Shown here one piece after another: positions 25,194 through 33,411 of a DNA stretch of 64,000 nucleotides. Position 1 is the stretch's first letter, and each line of letters begins with the position of its first letter. The translations under genes were made by a program, and so were the position numbers. The stretch lies in the NCBI RefSeq assembly GCF_000744815.1, contig NZ_JQMQ01000005.1, positions 1,434,055-1,498,054 of the forward strand, written 5' to 3'. The notes beneath the pieces are model-generated. The model saw only the letters and a program-made list of their open reading frames with translations, made no database searches and was not told the DNA's origin. This DNA comes from Phaeacidiphilus oryzae TH49. Its GTDB lineage: Bacteria > Actinomycetota > Actinomycetes > Streptomycetales > Streptomycetaceae.

Positions 25194-25583
25194 TCACCGC
25201 CGCCCCCGCTGCCCGTCGACCCGTGCGTCCCAGCGCCCCCATCGGCGCTGCTCCCGGATCCGGTGCCGGAGCACCACCAGGTCGGCGGCGATCACCAGCT
25301 CCACGGCCGCGCAGATGACCGCCGCCGCGACCAGCGCGCTCCGGCTCGTCATCCCGCCCGCGCGGGTGGACACCGAGGCCAGGTAGGCGAAGACCCCGGC
25401 GCCCACCAGGAACACCGGGGCGAAGACCACCGAGAGCAGCCACCGCAGCCGGATGTCGCTCCGCGCCCTGATCGGCTCGGCGCCGCTGTGCGCCCAGCGG
25501 CGGCTCTCGCCGAGCGTCGGGGGGTCCGGCCGTCCGCCGTCGGGTGCCGGCGGCCCGGGCCGCCGCGGGTCGTCGCCGGCCAT
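25194..25583 (-). CDS. DUF6343-like small membrane protein
   Basis: 129 aa. A disordered, Pro/Gly/Arg-rich N-terminus (about 45 residues) precedes SGAEPIRARSDIRLRWLLSV. Two transmembrane helices follow (LLSVVFAPVFLVGAGVFAYL and SALVAAAVICAAVELVIAAD), then a basic tail. The phrase EPIxARSxLRxRxWLS before two helices is what I recall for Streptomyces DUF6343 proteins; function is unknown. ATG at 25583 has GAGGAGGGGG seven bases upstream, which rules out the longer frame beginning at 25676. Confidence 0.7.
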   Translation of the reverse strand: MAGDDPRRPGPPAPDGGRPDPPTLGESRRWAHSGAEPIRARSDIRLRWLLSVVFAPVFLVGAGVFAYLASVSTRAGGMTSRSALVAAAVICAAVELVIAADLVVLRHRIREQRRWGRWDARVDGQRGRR

Positions 25584-25814
25584 CCGGCCACCCCCTCCTC
25601 GCGCGGAGAGCCGGACCGGGGCGGGACAGCCGACCGGGCGGGGGATCGCCCGGCATGACGGGATCCGGCTCTCCATCCCCCAGCCTCCTCGCCGTCCCCG
25701 CGCCCGCCCAGGGCCGTTCGGACCGCCGGACGGGGGCGCTGCGGCCCCTGCCGCAGCGCGGTCCGGACGGCGGAGGATCGCCTGACACCGGTGCGGCCCA
25801 AGAGAGGTGACGCC

Positions 25815-26345
25815 ATGTCAGCGAGGACCCTGATCGGCTACGCGACCGAGTCCGGCTCCACTCGATCGATCGCCGACCGGATCGGTGAGCGCCTGACCGG
25901 CGCGGGGGTGCCCGCCGAACTCGCCGACCTGTCGGCCGTGAAGGACTCCGGCCGGTTCGAGGCGCTGGACGCCTTCGACGCCTTCGTCCTCGGCAGCGCG
26001 GTCCACGGCCAGGCCTGGCTGCCCGTCGCCCGCGAGTTCGTGGCGGCCCACCGCGCGCTGCTCGGCGAGCGCCCGCTGTGGCTGTTCAGCGTCGGCATGC
26101 CGGGGGCGCTCCGCGGGCCCTGGCGGGGCCTGTCCGAGCAGGAGTCGCCCAGGATCCTCGCCGGACTCGGCCCGCTCGGCCCTCACGAGCACCGGCTCTT
26201 CTCCGGCGTGATCTCGCCCGCCCAGCTCCCGCCCTTCGGCCGGTTCCTCTTCCGGGTGATGGGCTTCCGCTACGGCGACTACCGGGACTGGCCGGCGGTC
26301 GAGGCCTGGGCGGACGGCATCGCCCGGCGACTGTCCGCGAGCTGA
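25815..26345 (+). CDS. Flavodoxin-domain protein
   Basis: 176 aa FMN-binding protein. The phosphate-binding loop YATESGSTRSIADRIGERL is at residues 8-26, and LGSAVHGQAWLPVAREFV and LFSVGMPG are further flavin-contact segments. It resembles the flavodoxin_5/HemG-like group, some of which oxidise protoporphyrinogen with quinone; the actual role is open. ATG at 25815 has AGAGAGG (25801-25807). It stands alone between a DUF6343 gene and a convergent MFS gene. Confidence 0.82.
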   Translation: MSARTLIGYATESGSTRSIADRIGERLTGAGVPAELADLSAVKDSGRFEALDAFDAFVLGSAVHGQAWLPVAREFVAAHRALLGERPLWLFSVGMPGALRGPWRGLSEQESPRILAGLGPLGPHEHRLFSGVISPAQLPPFGRFLFRVMGFRYGDYRDWPAVEAWADGIARRLSAS

Positions 26346-26373
26346 CCGCCCGCCTGCCGACGGCGAACCGGCC

Positions 26374-27744
26374 TCACACCGGCGCGGCCTCCCGGTCCGC
26401 CGCCGCGCGGACCGCCCCGGCTCGGGCGGTGTGCGGGCCGAAGGCCAGCACGGTCACCGCCACCACCGCCCAGCAGGCCGCGATGTACCCGAAGACCGGC
26501 TGGTAGCCGAAGGAGCCGAAGATCGACGCCACGATCAGCGGGCCGAGGATGTTGCTCAGCCGCCCGAGGCCGTAGACCAGGCCGTTCCCGGAGTTCCGCA
26601 GGGCCACCGGGTAGAGCTCCGGCGTGTACGCGTAGAGCAGCGCCGCGAAGGTCTGGATCAGCGCGTTGACGCAGAAGCCGAAGGCCACGATCGCCACCGC
26701 GTTGAAGGTGAGCCCGTAGGCCAGCCCGCAGACCGCCACCGCGGCGGCCACCGCCACCAGCGAGTGCTTCCGGCCGAACCGGTCCGAGATCGGCCAGGCG
26801 AGCAGCGCGCCCGGGGCCGCACCCAGCGTGGTGAGGGCGGAGAAGGTCAGGCTGTGCACCAGGTCGAAGCCGTGGGCGGCGAGGAGGGTGGGCACCCAGG
26901 AGACGAAGCCGTAGAAGCCCAGGGTCTGGAAGATCCAGACCACGGCCAGCATCAGGGTCCGGCGGCCGAGTCTGCCGCGCAGCAGCGCGCGGTAGTCCGC
27001 CGGGGAGGCCGGCTCGGCCTCCGGATCGGCGGCGGGCCGCGGCAGGGCGCCGTGGTCGACTTCGGCCCGGCGCTCCAGGCCGCCCACCACCTCCTCCGCC
27101 TGCTCGATCCGGCCGTGCCGGTGCAGCCAGCGGGGGCTCTCCGGCAGCCCGGCGATCAGCGGCAGGGCGAGGAGGCCGAGCGCGCCGAGGACGAAGACCA
27201 GCCGCCAGGCCGAGGCGCCGAGCGGGATCACGCCGCGGGCGAAGAAGGACATGATCGGGATGCCCAGCAGCCCGATCGCCATCACCCCGGACTGCATCCG
27301 CCCGCGGTGCGCGGCCGGCATCACCTCGGAGAGGTAGGTGGTCGCCGTCACCGTCATGGCGGAGAGGCCGAGACCGGTCAGCAGGCGCGCGGCGGCGAGC
27401 ATCGCCATGTCCGTGGCCGCCGCGTTGACCAGTGAGAAGACCGAGAAGAAGGCCACCGACCAGAGGAGGGCCCGGCGGCGTCCGACCCGGTCGGCGAACC
27501 GGCCACCGAGCGCGGCGCCGAGGAACATCCCGAGGAACGAGGCCGAGGTCACCCAGGCGATGCCGGAGACCGAGAGGCCCAGGTGCTCCTTGAGGGCCGG
27601 GGCGACGTAGGCGAAGGTGTTGAGGTCGCCGAACTCGAAGACGAAGGCGACGGCCAGCGTGCAGAGCACGCGGCGGTGGAAGCGGCCGATCGGCAGCCGG
27701 TCGAGTCTCGCGGCGGGCAGTCCGGCGCTGGGTGGTGCGCTCAT
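26374..27744 (-). CDS. MFS transporter, probable tricarballylate/aconitate-type carrier
   Basis: 456 aa with 12 helices. GGRFADRVGRRRALLW (loop 2-3), LPESPRWLHRHGR after helix 6 and YTPELYPVALRNSGNGL in the second half mark it as a sugar-porter/AAHS-type MFS protein. It is the third gene of the unit prpF-tcuA-MFS (55 bases after tcuA), so it probably imports the tricarboxylic acid substrate; in Salmonella this job is done by TcuC, an MFS citrate-type carrier. ATG at 27744 has AAGGAGGA. Substrate is inferred from the operon. Confidence 0.85.
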   Translation of the reverse strand: MSAPPSAGLPAARLDRLPIGRFHRRVLCTLAVAFVFEFGDLNTFAYVAPALKEHLGLSVSGIAWVTSASFLGMFLGAALGGRFADRVGRRRALLWSVAFFSVFSLVNAAATDMAMLAAARLLTGLGLSAMTVTATTYLSEVMPAAHRGRMQSGVMAIGLLGIPIMSFFARGVIPLGASAWRLVFVLGALGLLALPLIAGLPESPRWLHRHGRIEQAEEVVGGLERRAEVDHGALPRPAADPEAEPASPADYRALLRGRLGRRTLMLAVVWIFQTLGFYGFVSWVPTLLAAHGFDLVHSLTFSALTTLGAAPGALLAWPISDRFGRKHSLVAVAAAVAVCGLAYGLTFNAVAIVAFGFCVNALIQTFAALLYAYTPELYPVALRNSGNGLVYGLGRLSNILGPLIVASIFGSFGYQPVFGYIAACWAVVAVTVLAFGPHTARAGAVRAAADREAAPV

Positions 27745-27799
27745 GGGGCGTCCTCCTTGACGGGATGAGCACGGGACGGGCGGGCGTGCGGTGGCGCCG

Positions 27800-29350
27800 T
27801 CATCGGATCGGCCCCACCCCCTCGCGCTCCTCGACCGGCGCGGAGCCGGCGGCCCGGAAGTCGGCGACCGCCGAGCGTCCGGCGCGGCGACCGAAGACGG
27901 AGCCGGAGGTGAGTCCGGAGCCCCCGGGATAGTTGAAGTAGAAGAGCCCGCCCACCAGTTCGCCCGCCGCGTACAGCCCGCGCACCGGCCGCCCGGCGGT
28001 GTCCAGCACCCTCGCCTCCCGGTCGATCCGCAGCCCGCCGAAGGTGAAGGTGATCCCGCAGGTCACCGGGAAGGCCAGGAAGGGCGGGGTGTCCAGTGGC
28101 CGCGCCCAGTTGGACTTAGGCGGGGAGATCCCCTCGGTGCGGGCGCCGTCCTTGACCGTGGGGTCGAACGGCCCGCCGGTCACCGCGGCGTTGAACTCCC
28201 GGACGGTGTCCGCCAGTCGGCCGGGGTCGAGGCCGAGCTCGGCGGCCAGCCCGTCCAGGGTGCCGGACTCCACCCGGGTCACCCCGGGCGCCTCGTACTC
28301 CTCCGGCCTGAGCAGCGGCGCGCTCTTGGCGTCGAAGATCTGCACGGCGGTGCTGCCCGGCTGGCGGAGGATCTCCGCGCCGTACTTGGCGTAGGTGTAG
28401 TTGCGGTAGTCCGCGCCCTCGTCGACGAACCGGCGGCCCTCCGCGTTGACCACGATGCCGAAGGGATAGCCGCCGCGGGTGAACTGGTTGGTCAGCTCGC
28501 GGTCGCCGGTCCGCGGCGCCCCGCTGTCCCAGGCCACCGAGTGGCAGCCGCTCCAGTGGCCGTACGGCTGCGCCCCGGCGTCCAGCGCCATCCGAATGCC
28601 GTCGCCGGTGTTGTACGGGGTGCCGCGGACCAGCGCCAGGTCCCATCCCGCGCCCAGGTACCCGGCCCGCATCTGCGGGTTGGCCTCGAAGCCGCCGCTG
28701 GCCAGCACGACGGAGCGGGCCAGCAGCCGCTCACCGTCGCTCAGCAGGACACCCCGCACCCGCCCGTCGGGGGCGGCGTCCAGGGCCGCCACCGAGGCGT
28801 CGAAGCGCAGCCGCACCCCGGTGCGCTCGGCCGCCGCCAGGTGCTGGTCGATCATGCCCTTGCCGCCGCCGAGGACGCCGAGCGCCAGCCCGCCCCAGAA
28901 CCGGTACCGCCCGTCCACCTGGTACGCCTGCCGGTGGAACATCAACTCGAAGCGCAGGCCGAGCCGGTGGAGCCAGCCGACCGCCTCGCGGGACTCGCCG
29001 ACCAGCAGCCCGGCGAGCTCGGGGTCGGTGCGTCCCCTGGTCACCCGCTGGAGGTCGGCGAGGAAGTCGGCCTCCGGGTAAGGGGCGAGGTCCACCAGGT
29101 CCCGCCGGTCGGCGGGGAGCGGTTCGAGCAGCGGGGAAAGGTCGGCGAGGCCGCCGTGGCTGGTGCGCATCGCCCCGGCGGTGAAGTAGGAGTTGCCGCC
29201 GGCCCACTGCCGGGGCGCCTTCTCCAGCAGCAGGACACGGCCGCCCTGCTCCCGGGCGGACTGCGCGGCGCAGAACCCGGCGTTGCCGCCACCGACGACG
29301 ATCACGTCCCATTCGTCCTGCTCGGCAGGCTGGCGGTGTGCTTGGCTCAT
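27800..29350 (-). CDS. tcuA: FAD-dependent tricarballylate dehydrogenase-like protein
   Basis: 516 aa flavoprotein of the succinate dehydrogenase/fumarate reductase flavoprotein group, TcuA type. The FAD loop GGGNAG is at residues 20-25, and GGNSYFTAGAMRTSHGG and NYPGGSGLTSGSVFGRRAG are the other FAD-site segments. TcuA oxidises tricarballylate to cis-aconitate. I chose the ATG at 29350, which has GGAGAG seven bases upstream, over the ATG at 29365, which has none. The gene starts 20 bases past prpF. No tcuB homologue, which reoxidises TcuA in Salmonella, is present here. A 3-ketosteroid dehydrogenase-like role is a less likely alternative. Confidence 0.82.
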   Translation of the reverse strand: MSQAHRQPAEQDEWDVIVVGGGNAGFCAAQSAREQGGRVLLLEKAPRQWAGGNSYFTAGAMRTSHGGLADLSPLLEPLPADRRDLVDLAPYPEADFLADLQRVTRGRTDPELAGLLVGESREAVGWLHRLGLRFELMFHRQAYQVDGRYRFWGGLALGVLGGGKGMIDQHLAAAERTGVRLRFDASVAALDAAPDGRVRGVLLSDGERLLARSVVLASGGFEANPQMRAGYLGAGWDLALVRGTPYNTGDGIRMALDAGAQPYGHWSGCHSVAWDSGAPRTGDRELTNQFTRGGYPFGIVVNAEGRRFVDEGADYRNYTYAKYGAEILRQPGSTAVQIFDAKSAPLLRPEEYEAPGVTRVESGTLDGLAAELGLDPGRLADTVREFNAAVTGGPFDPTVKDGARTEGISPPKSNWARPLDTPPFLAFPVTCGITFTFGGLRIDREARVLDTAGRPVRGLYAAGELVGGLFYFNYPGGSGLTSGSVFGRRAGRSAVADFRAAGSAPVEEREGVGPIR

Positions 29351-29369
29351 CTGTCGACTCTCCATCGGA

Positions 29370-30620
29370 TCAGGCGGGTTGGGCAGGGCGGACGTCGCGG
29401 GCGGCCAGGCGGCGGGAGTCCGGCAGCGGGACGAAGAGCTCGGCCACCGCCAGCCGGCGGGCGGCCCGCGAGATGCTGACCGAGCTCAGCCGGCCGTCCG
29501 GGTCGGCCTCCGCTCGGACCTCCACCACACCCGCGGGGGTGCCCAGGCGCAGCGCGGCCCTGCGGCCGGCCCGGCGGCCGCTGCCGGCATCGCTGGCGCC
29601 GCCGGCGCTGCGTTCCCCGTCCGCGCCGAGCGCCAACGCCGCCGTGCTGCCGGGCAGCGCGGCCGCGGCGGCGACCGCGACCGCCGAGGTCAGGCCGATG
29701 GCCGGGTGCGGGGCGTGCATGGAGACCATCCGGACGGCCAGGTCGTGGTCCCGCGCGGAGACCGAACGGCCGTCGGTGGTCCGGTAGTCGGCGGCGGGGC
29801 CGACCACGCCGACCTTGGGCACCGCATGGCTGACCGGGTCCTCCGGCCGGGCCAGCCCCATCGCCAGGGCGGCCGCCCGGCGCAGCCGGGTCAGCTCCGG
29901 CAGCCGGGCGGCGACCTCCTCCAGGCCGCAGGCCGGGTCCAGCCCGAGGTCCGCCGCGGCCAGCAGGGCCGCCGGAGCCCCGGCGTCGACCAGCGTGGCA
30001 GCGGCGCCCACCGACGCCCCGGTCCCGGGCCCGGCCCCCGCCTCGGCCCTTGATCCGTCCGGCAGTTCCAGCCAGTCCACGGCCCGCCCGGTGGGCAGGA
30101 GGGCGCCGGTGGTCGTCCCGGCCGGCCGCAGGAAGGCCAACTCCACCGGCACACCGCCGCTTTCGACCCCGGGCACGGTGGCCTCGCCGGTCTCCGGCAC
30201 GGTCCCGCCGGGGGTCGGTACGGAAGTCGCCATCAGCGCCCCGGTGTTGAGGTTGCGCATCCGCACCGTGGTCCGCGGATGCCGGGCCGGCACAAGTCCG
30301 GACTGCAGCGCGTACAGCCCGATGGCGGTCGCGCAGTTCCCGCAGTTGCTGCCCCACTCCACCCGGTCCACGCCGATGCCGACCTGGGCGAAGGCGTAGT
30401 CCACGTCGATACCCGGCTCGGTCGAGCGGTGGACGATCGCCGCTTTCGAGGTGGTCGAGGTGGCCCCGCCCACGCCGTCGAGCTGCCGCGGGTCGGCGGC
30501 GCCGAAGGCCGCCGCGAGTACCCGGTCCGGCTCCGCCCCCGCGGCCTCGAGTGCCCCGCCGTCGAAGAGCCAGCACTTGCTGGTCCCGCCGCGCATCCAG
30601 GTGGCCCGCAATCGCAGCAT
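29370..30620 (-). CDS. prpF: PrpF-family isomerase (aconitate isomerase / 4-oxalomesaconate tautomerase type)
   Basis: 416 aa. The N-terminus MLRLRATWMRGGTSKCWLF and the segment WGSNCGNCATAIGLYAL are hallmarks of the PrpF/AcnD-accessory diaminopimelate epimerase-like fold, and MVSMHAPHPAIGLTSAVAVA is conserved near the C-terminus. Such proteins move double bonds in unsaturated polycarboxylates, e.g. cis/trans-aconitate. With tcuA and a carrier downstream, it could convert trans-aconitate or process the cis-aconitate product. ATG at 30620 has GGAAGGAAG. It is the first gene of the minus-strand unit and divergent from a LysR regulator. Confidence 0.85.
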   Translation of the reverse strand: MLRLRATWMRGGTSKCWLFDGGALEAAGAEPDRVLAAAFGAADPRQLDGVGGATSTTSKAAIVHRSTEPGIDVDYAFAQVGIGVDRVEWGSNCGNCATAIGLYALQSGLVPARHPRTTVRMRNLNTGALMATSVPTPGGTVPETGEATVPGVESGGVPVELAFLRPAGTTTGALLPTGRAVDWLELPDGSRAEAGAGPGTGASVGAAATLVDAGAPAALLAAADLGLDPACGLEEVAARLPELTRLRRAAALAMGLARPEDPVSHAVPKVGVVGPAADYRTTDGRSVSARDHDLAVRMVSMHAPHPAIGLTSAVAVAAAAALPGSTAALALGADGERSAGGASDAGSGRRAGRRAALRLGTPAGVVEVRAEADPDGRLSSVSISRAARRLAVAELFVPLPDSRRLAARDVRPAQPA

Positions 30621-30732
30621 GCCGCTTCCTTCCCGCCGTCCACCGCGAACGAGGACGACGATGCAGCAACTCAGCCATCAGTACAATCTTGGAAATCTGA
30701 AGGTGCTATCAGGACTGCTTAAGGGTGGATCC
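30621..30732. promoter_or_regulatory. Divergent LysR/prpF control region
   Basis: The 112-bp region is AT-rich relative to flanks. AATCT occurs at 30685-30689 and 30694-30698, and ATCAG at 30677-30681 and 30708-30712. LysR proteins usually bind such divergent regions, but I cannot single out the T-N11-A box. Confidence 0.4.
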
Positions 30733-31638
30733 ATGAGCTACGACGTGCGGCGGATGCTGCTGCTGGCCGAGGTGGCCAGGCACGGGTCGCTGACCGGGGC
30801 GGCGGCGGCCCTCAGCTACACCCCCTCAGCGGTGTCCCAGCAGGTCAGTCGCCTGGAGGCGGAGGTGGGGCAGCCCCTGGTGCAGCGCCACGCCCGCGGG
30901 GTGACGCTCACCGAGGCCGGTCAGGTGGTGGTCGACCACGCCGAGCGGATCGACCGCCAGCTCAGGTCAGCCGAGCGGGCCCTCGACGACCTCGCCGGGC
31001 TGCACCACGGCACCCTGCGGCTGGGCACCTTCCCCACCGTGTCGGCCTCGCTGCTGCCGCATGTGGTGCGGGCCTTCCGCACCCGGCACCCCGGCATCGA
31101 GCTGACCGTCCACAGCGCCCGCCGGGCCCGGCTGCTGGAGATGCTGGAGAGCCGGGAGATCGAGCTCTCGCTGATGTGGGACTACCCCTGGCGGACCGTG
31201 GACGAGAGCACCCATGAGTCGGTCCACCTCTTCGACGACCCGACCGCCCTGGTGGTCGGCGCCACCCACCCGCTGGCCGGGCGCCGGACCGTCGACTTCG
31301 CGGAGCTGGCCGAGGAGCAGTGGATCGTCCGCGCCGACCACCCGGTCGCCGAGGTCCTCACCCGCAGCTGCCGCGCGGCCGGCTACCAGCCGCGGATCGC
31401 CTACCAGGCACACGACTACCAGGAGGCGCAGGCGGTGGCCGCCGTCGGGCTCGGCATCGCGCTGGCCCCGCGCTGCGCCCTGGCCAGTCCGCGGGAGGAC
31501 ATCGCCGTCCTGGAACCGGGCCCGAACGCCCCGGCCCGCCGCATCCTCCTCACCCACCTCCGCGACCACCCCCTCACCCCGGCCGCCCGGGCCGTCACGG
31601 AGGTCTTCGCCGCGGTGGTGGCCACCCTCCAGCCCTGA
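30733..31638 (+). CDS. LysR-family regulator of the tricarballylate/aconitate unit
   Basis: 301 aa. The N-terminal HTH is at residues 1-60 (LLLAEVARHGSLTGAAAALS, SAVSQQVSRLEAEVGQPL). A LysR substrate-binding domain follows from residue about 90, with the effector-binding pattern of the family. ATG at 30733 is preceded by GGTGGAT. Divergent placement next to prpF-tcuA-MFS fits the TcuR arrangement in Salmonella, so it probably activates the unit when its substrate is present. Confidence 0.88.
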   Translation: MSYDVRRMLLLAEVARHGSLTGAAAALSYTPSAVSQQVSRLEAEVGQPLVQRHARGVTLTEAGQVVVDHAERIDRQLRSAERALDDLAGLHHGTLRLGTFPTVSASLLPHVVRAFRTRHPGIELTVHSARRARLLEMLESREIELSLMWDYPWRTVDESTHESVHLFDDPTALVVGATHPLAGRRTVDFAELAEEQWIVRADHPVAEVLTRSCRAAGYQPRIAYQAHDYQEAQAVAAVGLGIALAPRCALASPREDIAVLEPGPNAPARRILLTHLRDHPLTPAARAVTEVFAAVVATLQP

Positions 31639-31660
31639 CCCGGCCGCGCGGTGCGAGGCC

Positions 31661-32230
31661 TCAGACGCGGACGCCCGGCTCCTCCGCCCGTTCCAGGCCC
31701 TGCCGGAGACTGTGCAGCCCGCGCCGGGCATGGCTCTTCACGGTGCCGAGCGGCAGGCCGGTGCGCTCCGCGATCTGGGTGTGGGTGAGCCCGCTGTAGA
31801 AGGCCAGGTGGAGCACCCGGCCCTGGGCGGCGGGCAGCCGGGAGAGCTCCTCCAGCAGCGCCAGCCGTTCGACCAGCCCGTCCGGCTCGGCCGGGGCGGC
31901 TTCCGAGGGAACGGTCGCGGAGCCGGCGGCGGCGAGCAGAGCCGCCCTGCGGGTGCGGGCGCGCAGCGCGTCGGTGATCTTGCGCCGGGCGATCCCCATC
32001 ACCCAGCACGGCAGGGCGCCGCGCCGCGGCTGGTAGTCGGCGCGGCCCCGCCAGGCCGCGATGACCACCTGCTGAAGAACGTCCTCGGCCTCCGCCTCAT
32101 CGCCGAGCGCGCGCCGGGCCAACCCCTTGATCACCGGCCCCCACCTGCGGTAGAGCATCGCGAGCTGCTCCGGGTCGCCGTCCTGGAAGCCGCCGTCCTG
32201 GGCCGGCCGGGAAGTCGGCTGCTCCGGCAT
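31661..32230 (-). CDS. litS: ECF RNA polymerase sigma factor, LitS-like
   Basis: 189 aa. Region 2 is at about residues 22-90 (DEAEAEDVLQQVVIAAWRGR, WVMGIARRKITDALR), and region 4 at about 125-180 (LHLAFYSGLTHTQIAERTGL, PLGTVKSHARRGLHSLRQ). No anti-sigma gene is adjacent. It is divergent from a LitR/CarH-like photoreceptor gene and near a photolyase. In S. coelicolor LitR controls the sigma factor LitS, which drives light-induced carotenoid and photolyase genes, so this name is by gene order and family. ATG at 32230 has AAGGAG. No crt genes are in the window. Confidence 0.78.
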   Translation of the reverse strand: MPEQPTSRPAQDGGFQDGDPEQLAMLYRRWGPVIKGLARRALGDEAEAEDVLQQVVIAAWRGRADYQPRRGALPCWVMGIARRKITDALRARTRRAALLAAAGSATVPSEAAPAEPDGLVERLALLEELSRLPAAQGRVLHLAFYSGLTHTQIAERTGLPLGTVKSHARRGLHSLRQGLERAEEPGVRV

Positions 32231-32338
32231 GGACAGGCTCCTTCACACGGGCCGGTGGTGGTACGGGCATCAGCCTGCGACCGGCTTTCCGGCCCGGTAA
32301 AGTCGCATCGGTTTTGCGTCGGATGGCCGGGGGGCCGC
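32231..32338. promoter_or_regulatory. Divergent litS/litR control region
   Basis: A 108-bp region expected to bind the LitR-like protein. CGCA-N7-TGCG (32304-32318) is the clearest inverted repeat, but its arms are short. The AT-richest part (GTAAAGTCGCATCGGTTTTG) is the likely promoter core. Confidence 0.35.
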
Positions 32339-33400
32339 ATGGACGAGGACGTATCCGGACCGGGAGTCACCACCGGCGCACTGGCCCGCAGAGTCGGGGT
32401 CTCCCCCACCACCCTGCGCTCCTGGGACCGCCGCTACGGCCTGGGTCCGCAGCTCCGCGAGGGCGGTCGGCACCGGCGCTGGTCCGCCCAGGACGTGGCC
32501 CGGGTGGAGGCGATGTGCCGGCTGACCGCCGAGGGGATCCCACCGGCGGAGGCGGCCCGCGCGGCGCTGGCCTCCGCCTCCCCAGCCTCCGCCTCCCCGG
32601 CCGCCGCCTCCCCGGCGGCCTCCGCCTCCCCCTCCCCCGTGGCCTCCGCCGCGTCCACCGGCGACGGCGCCCGGCGCACCGCGCCCGCCGGCCCGCCCGC
32701 CGACCGGGGCGCCCCCGCCGACCGCGCCGCCCCCGCCGGGGCACCGTCACCGGCCGAGGCCCGCCGCGAGGCCCGTGGCCTCTCCCGGGCCGCCGTCCGG
32801 CTGGACGGACCGGCGATCCAGCGGACCCTGGACGCCCTGGTGGAGCGGTACGGGGTGGTGCCGGCCTGGGAGCAGGTGATGGTCCCCACGCTGCACGCGG
32901 TGGGCCGCCGGTGGGCCGAGTCCGAGGACCGCTGCGTGGAGATCGAGCACCTCCTCTCCTGGCACGTCGGCTCCAGCCTGCGGCGCGCCCCGCGGCTGCG
33001 GGAGGAGGCGGCCGGCCGGCCTCCCGTGGTGGCCGGCTGTGTGCCCGGCGAGCTGCACAGCCTCGCTCTGGAGGCGCTGGTGGCGGCACTCGGCGAGCGG
33101 GCCGTGCCGGTCAGGATGCTCGGCGCCGCCGTGCCCGCCGGGGCCCTGGAGGCGGCCGTGCGGCGGACCGGACCGTGCGCGGTGGTGCTGTGGTCGCAGA
33201 CCCGCTCCTCGGCCAACCTTCCGCTGGCGTCCGGGCTGGCCCGGATGACCTGGGGGGTGCGCGGGGCGCGGTCCTCGGCGGCGGTCGCGGTCGGCGGCCC
33301 GGGCTGGGCCGGGCGCGCCCAGGCCGGGCTGCTCCGGCCCGGCAGCCTGGGCGAGGCGGTCGACCAGCTCACGGAGCTCTCCAGAAGCAGGGCGCACTGA
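32339..33400 (+). CDS. litR: MerR-family B12-binding photoreceptor regulator, LitR/CarH-like
   Basis: 353 aa. The MerR helix-turn-helix covers residues 10-75 (GALARRVGVSPTTLRSWDRRYGL). A long Ala/Ser/Pro linker (about 80-145) follows, then a helical domain with Trp192 and His204 (RRWAES, EIEH) and a Rossmann-like cobalamin domain with GELHSLALEALV, where His240 is the expected lower cobalt ligand. The spacing Trp-x11-His-x35-His is close to that of Thermus CarH, in which these residues contact adenosylcobalamin. In such proteins light breaks the Co-C bond and releases DNA. The usual Gly of ExHxxG is Ala here. It is divergent from litS and convergent on the photolyase. Confidence 0.85.
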   Translation: MDEDVSGPGVTTGALARRVGVSPTTLRSWDRRYGLGPQLREGGRHRRWSAQDVARVEAMCRLTAEGIPPAEAARAALASASPASASPAAASPAASASPSPVASAASTGDGARRTAPAGPPADRGAPADRAAPAGAPSPAEARREARGLSRAAVRLDGPAIQRTLDALVERYGVVPAWEQVMVPTLHAVGRRWAESEDRCVEIEHLLSWHVGSSLRRAPRLREEAAGRPPVVAGCVPGELHSLALEALVAALGERAVPVRMLGAAVPAGALEAAVRRTGPCAVVLWSQTRSSANLPLASGLARMTWGVRGARSSAAVAVGGPGWAGRAQAGLLRPGSLGEAVDQLTELSRSRAH

Positions 33401-33411
33401 AGCCGTCCGGC

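Noticed and set aside
25584-25788. Open frames on both strands upstream of the DUF6343-like gene
   Set aside because: No ribosome binding sites and biased Arg/Gly/Pro composition; best read as the intergenic region.
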